64,000 nucleotides of DNA, from contig NZ_BAGL01000002.1 in NCBI RefSeq assembly GCF_000308875.1, positions 354,061 through 418,060 of the forward strand. The letters run 5' to 3'. This stretch comes from Nocardia transvalensis NBRC 15921. Its GTDB lineage: Bacteria > Actinomycetota > Actinomycetes > Mycobacteriales > Mycobacteriaceae. Position numbers and translations under genes: made by a program. Of this stretch, positions 30,936 to 39,997 are shown in pieces. The notes under the pieces are model-generated. The model was not told where the DNA came from and made no database searches. It was given only the letters and a program-made list of their open reading frames with translations. How positions within the stretch are numbered: the first letter of the stretch is position 1; every line of letters begins with the position of its first letter.

Positions 30936-33900
30936 TCAGAACACCCGCAGCTGTCCCGGCGACCAGAACCCGGAGCGGGTCGTGGTCCCCGTGGTCACCT
31001 GCGCCGGGGCCGCCTTGTAGTACTGGTCGTAGCGCTCCAGCGAACCCCAGTCCCGGGCCCAGTTGTTCTTCATATAGGTCGGGATGGTCACCGATTTGGC
31101 GAGCATCTGCGAGAAGCCCAGGGGCCCACCGAATTCCTCGGCCTGCCAGGTGTCGGTGGAGCTGACCGCGAGCGGGCGGTCGGGCAGGATGCGGTAGTTC
31201 GGCACCTCGGCCACGCCGTTGAGGTGGTCGAACGGGCGCTGGCACGGGAACTGCAGGCCGACGGCCCAGTCGAGCAGCACCGGCTGTTCGGTGCCGATGA
31301 CGTCGTTGAGCGTCTGCAGCTTGGGGACGCGCGGTGCGGTGAACGCCAGCCACTGGTCGCCGATCAGGATCGGGTCGTTCGCGACGATGCGGACGGTATC
31401 CGCCTCGGGCGAGATCTGATCCAGCGGCACCCGCAGGTTGCGCCACGACGGGAACGGGCCGATATCGCGGGGCAGGTACGAGCCCAGCTTGGTGACCGAG
31501 CCGTCGGGCTGCTTCTTGCCGTAGTCCACGGTCAGCGACTGGCCGTACTTGACGGCGCCGGTGTCGTCGACCGAGAGGATGCGTCCGGCCGCCGAAATCA
31601 CCACCAGCGGCGTCTCATCCGACCGCGGCGGCAGCTGGTACCAGCTCGAGGTCAGGTGCGCGGGCTGCTGCACGCCGTCCTGGTAGCTGCCCATCACCGG
31701 CGTGGTCGCCGGGTCCAGGCCGAACGGCAGCGCCACGGTACTGCCGTTGACACCGGCCTGCTGCGTGGTGCCGCCGCCGGTGCCCGCGTTCTGGCCCTCG
31801 GCGAAGGCCGCCCCGACCGACTGGGTGGAGGTGTTGCCGGTGCCCGGCTTCACCTCGACGGAGTCGGCCTTCAGATCGGTCGGAACTCCGTTGGCGGAGA
31901 AGCCGACCGGGTCGCCGCCGCCCAGCGGGTCACCGTCCTTCGGCGGGTGGGCCGGATCGGTGATCGGCGCCAGATTGCCGCTGTTGACGTTCTGCTCGAC
32001 GAGGATGTCGTTGGCGAGGCCACACGTATCGCCCGCCACCGCACCGAAATTGGAGCGCGCCAGCGAGTACGCCGGGTACTGCCACACCGCGCCCTTCACC
32101 AGCGAGAACACCTCGAACATCACCATCAGCGCCGCGACCACGGTCAGCGGGATGGCCGCGAACTTGCGAATTCGCCTGCCGCGCGCGGTCCTCGGGCTCG
32201 CCGGTGGTTTGGCGTAGCCCTCGCGCAGCGACTGCCAGGCCACCAGCGCCAGCGCCAAGCCGAACAGCACCAGCATGATCGTGTTGGACTGAATGCCCTT
32301 CAGCGACACGGTCTTGTCGAACCACGGCACGCCGAAGCTCGACACGTACCAGTAGCCGTTGATGCCCGAGAACGACAGCGCCAGCGCGAACAGCAGGGCG
32401 GCCAGGAAGATCGACCGGTTCTTGCGGGAGCGCAGTGCCGTCGCCGACACCGCCACGGCGGTCACCGCGGCCAGCGATCCGGCGATGCCCGCGTAGGCGC
32501 CGAAGTGGTGGGTCCACTTCGTCGGGTTGAACATCATGAAGAAGATGGTTCCGAAGACCACGCCCATCAGCCGCCACGTCGGGCCGCTGGCGATGCCCGG
32601 CACCCGCCGGCGGCGCAGCAGCACCATCATCGTGGTGAACAGGCACAGCAGCATCACCAGGAAGGCGAACCGGCGCGCCAGCGAGCCGTCCACGGTCTCG
32701 ACGAACAGGTAGTAATAGCGCAGGTAGTCCTCGTACCAGGCCAGGTTCGGCCCGGCGAGCTGCCGCACCCGGTTGGCCTCCTGGATCGCGGCGAAGGTCT
32801 GGTCGCTGTAGACGACGGTCAGCACGAGGAATCCGGCGGCCGCGATCGGTGACAGCAGGATCAGCGTCGACAGCCAGCGTTTCGACGCCCACCCGGATTC
32901 CGCTCCCGCGGCGAGTTCGCGTCGTCGCCGCACCACGACCGCCACCAGCGGCCTGATCCCGGCGAGCAGAGCCGCCACACACATCAGGCCCGTAGGCGCG
33001 GCCGCGAGTGTGAACGCGGCGACCAGGACCGCGACCGCGGCCGGCAGCAGCCGAGACGTGGCGATGGCCCGTTCGATCGACACCCACGTCAGCAGCGCGC
33101 CCAGGGCCACGATCGGCTCGGACCGCAGGCCGTTGTCGTAGGGCATCCAGAAGGCGAGGAAGACCAGGCCGCCGGTCCACAGCGCGACCTTCGAGGTGCG
33201 CACGCCGCGGCCCAGTCGCGGGACCACCTCGCGGCTGATCACCATCCAGCACAGGATTCCGCAGAGCAGCGCCGGGATGCGGACCCACGCGCTCGCCGTG
33301 GAGACCTCCGCGAACGCCTGGATCACGTAGTAGTACCAGCCGAACGGCGCTTCGGGGACGCCATACCAGCGGAAGTAGTTGGCCAGATAACCGGCGTGCG
33401 GTGCGACGCGCACCATGCTGAGGATGTAGCCGTCGTCGGAGGTGTTGGCGCCGACGAAATGCCACACCAGCAGCGTGCCGACGATCGCGCCGTCGGCCCA
33501 GGTCGGCTTCAGCCAGTGCGCGGGGAAGATGCGCCGATGGCCGCGGCGGTCGCCGGTGTCGAGGCGGCCCAGCGCGGCGAGCGCGATCAGCGTGCACAGC
33601 ACCGCCGCGATCATCGCCACCAGTTTGATGACGGTGGGCGCGGTGGAGAACCGCGAGTCCACGTTCATGTGGAACGACAGCCCCCCGGGCGCGGCGCCCT
33701 TCAGATCGGTGAACACGCCGACGACCTGCGGCCGCAGATCACCGCCGAGGGTGCCGTCGATCGGGACGACGGCCTTCTCGGTGGCGCCCGGCGCACCGCC
33801 CTCGACCGGTCGCTCGACCTCCCTGGTCGCCCCCTTGAACTCCGCGACGGTGCGGCCGTTGTCGGAGGAGATATCGATCGTGGTGCAGCCGGCCAGCTCG

Positions 33901-34316
33901 GACCGCTCCGCGGACGCCACGACCGCGTTGCGGTCGACCACGTCGACCGAGGTGCTCGACACCCGGACGAACATCGCCTCCAGCGAGGCCCGATCGCCCT
34001 GCGGCGGCGCGGTCGCCAGCAGCATGCCGCCCTGTGCCGGCAACTGGTCGACCAGCGAGCACGGAATGCTCGCGGTCAGATCCACCGGGACCTGCGACAT
34101 CAGCGGTGACTGGACGCTGCCGAGCGTCCCGCCCTGCGGCCAGTTCACCGCCGCGGTGGTCTGCGTGACCGGCAGGAACGGGGTGGCGAGCGCGAACAGC
34201 GCGCCCAGCAACCCGGCTATCAGCGCGACCAGGCGCGCGGTCCGGAAATCGCGTGGTGTCGCCGTCGATGGAGCGGGCGACGGTTTCGTCAAGACAGCAG
34301 TTGCGGCGTCGGGCAC
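30936..34316 (-). CDS. Arabinosyltransferase, Emb family (second of two, EmbB-like)
   Basis: Large GT-C membrane enzyme that polymerises arabinan from decaprenylphosphoryl-arabinose; the family is the target of ethambutol. It has 1126 residues from the GTG chosen (VPDAATAVLT). A first helix (LVALIAGLLGALFALATPF) is followed by a carbohydrate-binding-like domain, then the catalytic GANTSDDGYILSM with its Asp pair, about a dozen further helices, and a C-terminal domain ending RDWGSLERYDQYYKAAPAQV. The methionine after DDGYILS corresponds to the M306 resistance position of M. tuberculosis EmbB. No palindromic-repeat insertion is present in the loop where the sister Emb has one. Starts further upstream (to 34454) are open but not conserved. 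Assignment to EmbA, B or C would need a tree. Confidence 0.93.
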   Translation of the reverse strand: MPDAATAVLTKPSPAPSTATPRDFRTARLVALIAGLLGALFALATPFLPVTQTTAAVNWPQGGTLGSVQSPLMSQVPVDLTASIPCSLVDQLPAQGGMLLATAPPQGDRASLEAMFVRVSSTSVDVVDRNAVVASAERSELAGCTTIDISSDNGRTVAEFKGATREVERPVEGGAPGATEKAVVPIDGTLGGDLRPQVVGVFTDLKGAAPGGLSFHMNVDSRFSTAPTVIKLVAMIAAVLCTLIALAALGRLDTGDRRGHRRIFPAHWLKPTWADGAIVGTLLVWHFVGANTSDDGYILSMVRVAPHAGYLANYFRWYGVPEAPFGWYYYVIQAFAEVSTASAWVRIPALLCGILCWMVISREVVPRLGRGVRTSKVALWTGGLVFLAFWMPYDNGLRSEPIVALGALLTWVSIERAIATSRLLPAAVAVLVAAFTLAAAPTGLMCVAALLAGIRPLVAVVVRRRRELAAGAESGWASKRWLSTLILLSPIAAAGFLVLTVVYSDQTFAAIQEANRVRQLAGPNLAWYEDYLRYYYLFVETVDGSLARRFAFLVMLLCLFTTMMVLLRRRRVPGIASGPTWRLMGVVFGTIFFMMFNPTKWTHHFGAYAGIAGSLAAVTAVAVSATALRSRKNRSIFLAALLFALALSFSGINGYWYVSSFGVPWFDKTVSLKGIQSNTIMLVLFGLALALVAWQSLREGYAKPPASPRTARGRRIRKFAAIPLTVVAALMVMFEVFSLVKGAVWQYPAYSLARSNFGAVAGDTCGLANDILVEQNVNSGNLAPITDPAHPPKDGDPLGGGDPVGFSANGVPTDLKADSVEVKPGTGNTSTQSVGAAFAEGQNAGTGGGTTQQAGVNGSTVALPFGLDPATTPVMGSYQDGVQQPAHLTSSWYQLPPRSDETPLVVISAAGRILSVDDTGAVKYGQSLTVDYGKKQPDGSVTKLGSYLPRDIGPFPSWRNLRVPLDQISPEADTVRIVANDPILIGDQWLAFTAPRVPKLQTLNDVIGTEQPVLLDWAVGLQFPCQRPFDHLNGVAEVPNYRILPDRPLAVSSTDTWQAEEFGGPLGFSQMLAKSVTIPTYMKNNWARDWGSLERYDQYYKAAPAQVTTGTTTRSGFWSPGQLRVF

Positions 34317-34517
34317 GGTTGGTGATGTTATCTGCCCGCGCTGAGAGTGACCGTGTTCACGGGTGCCCTCGGGGTACGCGTCCAGTTCACCCAGCTCCGC
34401 GGCTGTGCGCACGCACGCCGGGACCAGCCAAGACGCGGTGCCCGAACCGCACACGTCCGGCCCACCTCAGTCGTGCGCCCCGGCCCGCGATGTTTCGGTC
34501 GAGCCGTGCTTGTACCG

Positions 34518-37500
34518 CTAGTGCGCCCGGATCGGGACGTCCTTCGCCCACCCGGATCGGTTCTCGACGGTGACGCCGAGATTCGCGGGCGTGGCGGACG
34601 GCACGAGGGGCGTGAGCCGCTCCAGGGAACCCCAGTCGCGGCTCCAGTCGTGGTTCAGATAGGCGGGGACGGCCTCGGCCTCGGTCAGCAGACCGGTCCA
34701 GCCGAGCGGGCCGCCGCCGATATCGTCCTGCCACGCGTTGGAGGCGTCGGAGCCCACGCGGTCGGGCAGGATGCGCCACCGCGGCACCTCGGCGACCCCG
34801 TCCCGGTGGTCGAACGGCCGCTGGCACGGGAAGGCGAGGCCGACGTGCCAGTCCTCCAGCACCGGATCCTGGCGTCCGACAACGGTATCCAGGGTCGACA
34901 GCTTCGGCAGCCGCGGCGGGGTGACCGCCAGCCACTGCCGCGGCGTGAGGTCATTGGCGACCGCCTTGATGCGAACCGCATTGGTGCCGTCCGGAATCCG
35001 GTCCAGCGGCACGCGCATATTGCGCCACGACGGCGCGCCGCCGACGTCCTGCGGCTGGAACGAACCCAGCGCCTGCTCGGATCCGTCCTCCGCGCGGTGG
35101 GCGAATTCCACGCTCAGATCCTGGCCGTAGGTGACCACGCCGTCCTTGTTGACCGACTTGATCCGCCCGGCCGCGCTCACCACCAGCACCTGATAGGCCG
35201 GATCGTTGCGGGCCGCGGCCAGATCCAGCCCGTACCACTGGGAGGTCAGGTGGGCCTGCTGCTTGTCCCCGGAGGTGTAGCTGCCCAGCACCGGGGTGCG
35301 GGCGGGGTCCAGGCCGAAGGGCAGCTTCACGGAGCTGCCGTTGATGCCCACCTGTTCCGTGCTGCCGCCGCCGGTGCCGGACTGGGTGGTGTTGGTGGTC
35401 TTGTTCTCCGACTTGGTGTCCACCGAGTTGGCCCCGCCGGAGACGGTCTCCTCGGCGTCGGCGGTCAGGTCCTTGGCGACGCCGTTGGGGGTGAATCCGA
35501 CGTTCTGGGCGGCCAATCCGTCCGCGGGCGAGCCGGTGACAGGTTGCAGCAGGGAATCCGCGGTATTCGTCTCCACCAGCACGTCGTCGGCCAGCGAGCA
35601 GGAATGTCCGCTCAGGGCACGCAGATTCGCCTTCGTGATCGAATACGCCGGGTACTGGGTGACGGCGGCCTTGCCCAGCGAAGCCACCTCGAACAGCACC
35701 ATGGCCGCGGCGGCGATGGTCAGCGGCTGGACCGCGAACCGGTCGAACCGCTTGCGGGCGCCCGCCTTCCGATACGGCTCGCGGTAGTACTGGTAGGCGG
35801 CCAGCAGCAGGCACAGCACCGCCAGGCCGAGGAATCCAGTCGAGAAACCCTTACCGGCGAGCAGCGGCGCCTTGTCCCACCACGGGATTCCGTAGCTGGA
35901 CACGTACCACCAGCCGTTGGATCCGGTGAAGGTGATGGCGAGCAGGAAGAAGATCGCCGCCGCGAATATCGAGCGGTTGTAGGAGGCCTTGATCCCGTTG
36001 CTGCCCACGGCGACTGCGGTCAGCGCGGCGAGTGACCCGGCCAGACCGGCGTACACGCCGAAGTGGTGGGTCCATTTGGTCGGCGTGAACATCATCAGCA
36101 GCAGCGACATGAACACGATGCCGAGGATCCGCGCCGACGGCCCGCGCGAGGTGCCCGGAATCCGCCCGCTCTTGCGCAGCATCACCAGCACGCACACACC
36201 CAGGCACACCAGCATGCCGAGAATGCCGAAGCGCCGCGACAGCGACCCGTCCGGCGACAGCATCAGCAGCGAATCCCACCGGGTGCGCTCGTCGAACCAC
36301 GCGACATTGGGCCCGATGATCTTGCGAACCCGCGTGGCCTCCATAACCGACGCCAGCGACTGATCGGCGAAAACCACCACCAGCACCAGGGTTCCGGCGG
36401 CGATGCCGGGCGCGAGCAGCGCGCCGTAGCGGAGGATGAGATCCCGGCCAAGAACACGCCGGGAAATTGGGGCGGGGGCACGCCGGGAAGACCGGTCCTG
36501 GGTGGGTTCACCCTCCCTTTTTCCGGCATGCTCTTGGCCGGAATCCATCTCGCCCCGAGCCCGTTTGATGATGAGCTGCAATATCGGCCGCGACCCGGCG
36601 ATCAGCGCGGCGATACAGATGAGCCCCGTCGGCCCGGCCGCCAGCGAGAACGCCGCGATGAGCACGCCGACCGCGGCCGGCAGCAACCGCCCGGTCGCGA
36701 TGGCCCGCTCGATGGAGCACCAGGTGAGCAGCGCGCCCAGCGCGATCAGCGGCTCGGGCCGCAGGCCGTTGTCGTAGGGCAGCCACGCGACGAGGAACAC
36801 CAGCCCCGCCGTCCAGCGCGCCACCGCATTGCGCCGCACCCGCGCGCCCAGCCGCGGCAGCACCTCGCGGCTGATCACCAGCCAGCACACGATTCCGGCC
36901 AGCAGCGAGGGCAGCCGCATCCACCAGCTGGCGTCGCTGACCCGGGTCATCCACGCCAGCACCTCGTACGGCCAACCGAAGGGCGCCTCCGCGACGCCGA
37001 ACCAGCGGTAGTAGTTGGCCATATAGCCCGAATGCCGCGACGCCCGGGCCATGTTCAGGATGTAGCCGTCGTCGGAGGTATTCGCGCCGATGACGTGCCA
37101 CAGCACCAGCGTCCCCAGCACCACCACATCGGCGACGCCGAACCGCCACCAGTGCGCGGGCAGGAACCGGCGCGGGCGGCGGCCGTCGGCGGTGTCGATC
37201 AGATGCAGGCAGATCAGCGCGATGACGGTGAGGACGATCGCGGCGATGATCGCGGCCAGCTTCAGCGCGCTGGGGCTGGAGGAGAAGCGCGAGTCGATAT
37301 TCGCGTGCAGCCGCGCGTCACCCAGCTGCGCGCGGTCCAGATCACTGAAGACGCCGACGATCTGCGGGCGGATATCCCCGCCCACCGAATTCTTGAACGC
37401 CGTCCCGTCCGCGCGCGTGACTCCGGTGAATTCGGCGGTGGTCGCTCCGGCGGTCGATTCGAGCGTCAGGGCGGTGCAGCCGCCGATCTCGGCCAGCGGC

Positions 37501-37862
37501 GCGGACAGGACCGGGATATCGCGCTGGATCACCGACAGCGTCCGGCCACCCGGATCGTCGGTCACCTTGGCCAGCAAGCCCTTCGCGCTGGCGCCCGGTG
37601 CGGTGGCGGGCACCGTGGACACCACGGTCCCGCTCGGCAGATCGCGGAACGCCGCGCACGGAATCGACAGATTCATGTCCAGCGGCACGTACGACACCAG
37701 CGGCGCCTCGACGTTCACCGACTGCGGCTGCGGCCAGTCGAGCGTCGTGCGGTCCTCCCGCACCGGGAGCAACGGGGCGAGCACCGCGAAGAGGGCGGCG
37801 AGCACACCCGATACGAGGGCGATCAGGCGAACCGGGGAAAACGCTGGGGAGTCTGCGCGCAC
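34518..37862 (-). CDS. Arabinosyltransferase, Emb family (first of two), with palindromic-repeat insertion
   Basis: Second Emb arabinosyltransferase, 1114 residues from the GTG at 37862 (VRADSPAFSPVRLIALVSG). Layout as in its sister: first helix, periplasmic domain, GANTSDDGYILNMARASRHS with catalytic Asp pair, many helices, and a C-terminal domain ending RDWGSLERLTPLVPSATPAN. At residues about 439-474 (bases 36440-36560), after LIAGSRPILQLIIKRARGEM, a hydrophilic stretch contains SGQEHAGK and ISRRVLGRD, encoded by two copies of the dispersed repeat. The sister protein has a much shorter loop (RRRRELAAGAESGWASK). The gene lies 59 bases after the 639-residue membrane protein gene and 201 bases before the second emb. 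Mycobacteria have three emb genes here; this window has two. Confidence 0.93.
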   Translation of the reverse strand: MRADSPAFSPVRLIALVSGVLAALFAVLAPLLPVREDRTTLDWPQPQSVNVEAPLVSYVPLDMNLSIPCAAFRDLPSGTVVSTVPATAPGASAKGLLAKVTDDPGGRTLSVIQRDIPVLSAPLAEIGGCTALTLESTAGATTAEFTGVTRADGTAFKNSVGGDIRPQIVGVFSDLDRAQLGDARLHANIDSRFSSSPSALKLAAIIAAIVLTVIALICLHLIDTADGRRPRRFLPAHWWRFGVADVVVLGTLVLWHVIGANTSDDGYILNMARASRHSGYMANYYRWFGVAEAPFGWPYEVLAWMTRVSDASWWMRLPSLLAGIVCWLVISREVLPRLGARVRRNAVARWTAGLVFLVAWLPYDNGLRPEPLIALGALLTWCSIERAIATGRLLPAAVGVLIAAFSLAAGPTGLICIAALIAGSRPILQLIIKRARGEMDSGQEHAGKREGEPTQDRSSRRAPAPISRRVLGRDLILRYGALLAPGIAAGTLVLVVVFADQSLASVMEATRVRKIIGPNVAWFDERTRWDSLLMLSPDGSLSRRFGILGMLVCLGVCVLVMLRKSGRIPGTSRGPSARILGIVFMSLLLMMFTPTKWTHHFGVYAGLAGSLAALTAVAVGSNGIKASYNRSIFAAAIFFLLAITFTGSNGWWYVSSYGIPWWDKAPLLAGKGFSTGFLGLAVLCLLLAAYQYYREPYRKAGARKRFDRFAVQPLTIAAAAMVLFEVASLGKAAVTQYPAYSITKANLRALSGHSCSLADDVLVETNTADSLLQPVTGSPADGLAAQNVGFTPNGVAKDLTADAEETVSGGANSVDTKSENKTTNTTQSGTGGGSTEQVGINGSSVKLPFGLDPARTPVLGSYTSGDKQQAHLTSQWYGLDLAAARNDPAYQVLVVSAAGRIKSVNKDGVVTYGQDLSVEFAHRAEDGSEQALGSFQPQDVGGAPSWRNMRVPLDRIPDGTNAVRIKAVANDLTPRQWLAVTPPRLPKLSTLDTVVGRQDPVLEDWHVGLAFPCQRPFDHRDGVAEVPRWRILPDRVGSDASNAWQDDIGGGPLGWTGLLTEAEAVPAYLNHDWSRDWGSLERLTPLVPSATPANLGVTVENRSGWAKDVPIRAH
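36441..36544. repeat. Dispersed palindromic repeat, inverted pair inside emb
   Basis: Copies at 36441-36467 (core CCGGCCAAGAACACGCCGG) and 36518-36544 (core CCGGCATGCTCTTGGCCGG) in inverted orientation. A partial copy (GGGGCACGCCGGGAAG) lies at 36475-36490. The frame of the minus-strand emb gene is kept. Confidence 0.83.
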
Positions 37863-37921
37863 GATGCACGATGCTAGCCACCCCCGCTGGGAAATCGATG
37901 CGGCACGGGGGTGTCCGCGAC

Positions 37922-39841
37922 TCACACCAGGTGACGGACGTCCCAGACCCACACGCCGTGGACGTACTGCCCCGGGAACCCGAGCAACTGGTCGAGGGTC
38001 GCGTGGATGGCGCCGCCGTGCTCGGTGGGCGGCAGCACGACCACATCGGCCTTCCAGTAGTTCAGGTCCGCCAGGGCGCGCTCGCGGGCGGCGTCGTCGA
38101 CGGCGGGCACCTGATCGGTCTTCTGGGCCCGCATCAGCAGCGTCGCGGTGGGCCGCTCGACGGCGCCGTAGATCCCCTTCTTATCGGAGTTGGGGCCGAC
38201 GAAATAGCCGCCGGCGAGCGAGAAGTCGAAGTTCGAGTCGACCTGCCAGCGCAGCGGCTTGGCATCGCCGGTGGTGGGCGGCGGCGCGATCACGACCGAG
38301 CCGGTGTCGACGTAGTCCCGGACGGTCCCGTCGGTGAAGAACTCCGGCGTGGGGGCGCGCTCGGTGACCGGAAGGATCGTCGGCACCAGCGGCGCGAGGG
38401 CCAGCGCCAGCACGCCGAACCAGATCGGCGGGCGCGGATCGCCGAGCGACTGCCGCGCGTAGGCCATCGCCCGCTCGGTGCCCAGGGCGAGGATCAGCGC
38501 GATCGCGGGAACGGCGGCCATGGAGAACCGGGTCTCCAGCACCGTATTCAGCAGCGGCACCTGCTCGAGCCACTTCCACGGCAGGGTGACGCCGGTGGGC
38601 CGCTTGCCGAAGGTCGCCTCCACGCCCAGCGACAGCACCGTGAACACGACGACCACCAGCGCCGCGGCCCGCACCACGCGGTGGTGGTGGCGAGGCTCGC
38701 CGTCGGCCGTGCCGCGCGACCGCCACAGCAGCACGACGGTCACCGCCACCAGGGCCAGCAGGGGCCAGCCGAAGTAGGAGTTGTCCTCGGTGGGGTTGAT
38801 GCCCACGTTCTGGCCCGGCGCGTAGAGGCCGCCGAGCGATTCGGCGGGGAACTGCACCAGCGCCTTGAGATCGTTGCCGGTGGGCCCGTGATCGATGGAC
38901 CGGTAGCTCTGCGGCCCGAAGAACTGATACCACAGCGGAAGCGCGGTGAGGACCAGCGTGATCAGGGCCGCGATCGCGACGGTCGGCGCCACGCCGCGCA
39001 CCACCCGCAGGCCCAGGCGGGGCTCGTGCAGGTAGTAGACGACCGCGAACAGCCCGAAGGCCAGCGCGAAGATCAGCAGCGGCTCCTCGCCGAGCGCGAT
39101 CTGCAATGCCACCAGCACGCCCAGCACGGCCGCGTCGCGCCGCCGCCGGGCCCGCGCGAGTTCGGGCTGTTCCACCGCGCGGCGGGCCATCCGGATGAGC
39201 AGCCCGGCGATCACCGGCAGCAGGGCCAGCAGCACGAAGTTCGGGTGGGCGTTGCCGTGCGAGATCATCGCCGGCGCGAAGCCGCAGAACACGCCGCCCA
39301 CGAAGGCCGCGAACCGGGAGTCGACCAGTTCCCGCGAGAACAGCCAGTACCAGGCGAAGGCGGTCCCGGCCAGGCCGGCGGTCAGCACCAGCACGTAGGT
39401 GGTGGTCGGCCCGAACAGCAGCGTGACCGGGGTCAGCGGCACGCCGACGCCGAACATGGCCGTGTTGGCCATCATGTTCACACCGGCGGGATAGTTCTGC
39501 AGCGTGGTGCCGAGCGGATTCTCCAGATGCGCGACCGAATGCGCGGTCACCGAGAAGAACCACTCCCACATGGACTGGTCCTGGCCGCTCTTGAGCAGGT
39601 AGCCGTGGTCGGTGTCGCGCCACTGCCCGGACAGGACGATGACGGCGAAGGCCGAGTAGATCGCGCCGATGAGCAGATCGGGGCGGGACGAGCGCAGCCG
39701 CTCGCGGGCTCTGGCGCCGCGGGACTCTCCGGCGGGCGCGACGGTCGCCCCACCGGCGGGCGCCGGCGGGTCGATGACAACTGTCGCGGTGCCTCCCGAT
39801 CGCTTCGTATCGATGCGATCCGATTCCCCGCCGGGTACCAC
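37922..39841 (-). CDS. Multi-pass membrane protein, GT-C glycosyltransferase-like, unknown specificity
   Basis: A 639-residue protein with a hydrophilic N-terminus, about eleven membrane helices and a C-terminal soluble domain. Just after the first helix is SGQWRDTDHGYLLKSGQDQSMWEW, an acidic loop in the place where GT-C enzymes keep their catalytic Asp, followed by HLENPLGTTLQNYPAGVNMM. That layout resembles lipid-linked-sugar transferases. No named family was recognised with confidence. It sits between aftA and the emb genes, where mycobacteria have no gene, so it may add a Nocardia-specific sugar to arabinan or galactan; this is inference. It starts at GTG; no Shine-Dalgarno is obvious. 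Confidence 0.8.
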   Translation of the reverse strand: MVPGGESDRIDTKRSGGTATVVIDPPAPAGGATVAPAGESRGARARERLRSSRPDLLIGAIYSAFAVIVLSGQWRDTDHGYLLKSGQDQSMWEWFFSVTAHSVAHLENPLGTTLQNYPAGVNMMANTAMFGVGVPLTPVTLLFGPTTTYVLVLTAGLAGTAFAWYWLFSRELVDSRFAAFVGGVFCGFAPAMISHGNAHPNFVLLALLPVIAGLLIRMARRAVEQPELARARRRRDAAVLGVLVALQIALGEEPLLIFALAFGLFAVVYYLHEPRLGLRVVRGVAPTVAIAALITLVLTALPLWYQFFGPQSYRSIDHGPTGNDLKALVQFPAESLGGLYAPGQNVGINPTEDNSYFGWPLLALVAVTVVLLWRSRGTADGEPRHHHRVVRAAALVVVVFTVLSLGVEATFGKRPTGVTLPWKWLEQVPLLNTVLETRFSMAAVPAIALILALGTERAMAYARQSLGDPRPPIWFGVLALALAPLVPTILPVTERAPTPEFFTDGTVRDYVDTGSVVIAPPPTTGDAKPLRWQVDSNFDFSLAGGYFVGPNSDKKGIYGAVERPTATLLMRAQKTDQVPAVDDAARERALADLNYWKADVVVLPPTEHGGAIHATLDQLLGFPGQYVHGVWVWDVRHLV

Positions 39842-39997
39842 AGGTACAACTCCCTACGTGCTGGACAAACTAGCACACCACGCTACCGCCGCACCCTGAG
39901 AGCGCGCTGGGCGACAAGGGAGTTATCCACAGAAAATGAGGTATTCCACAGTCTTATCCACAGGATGGGCGGTTTGTGCACACGCCGACGCGCCGAT

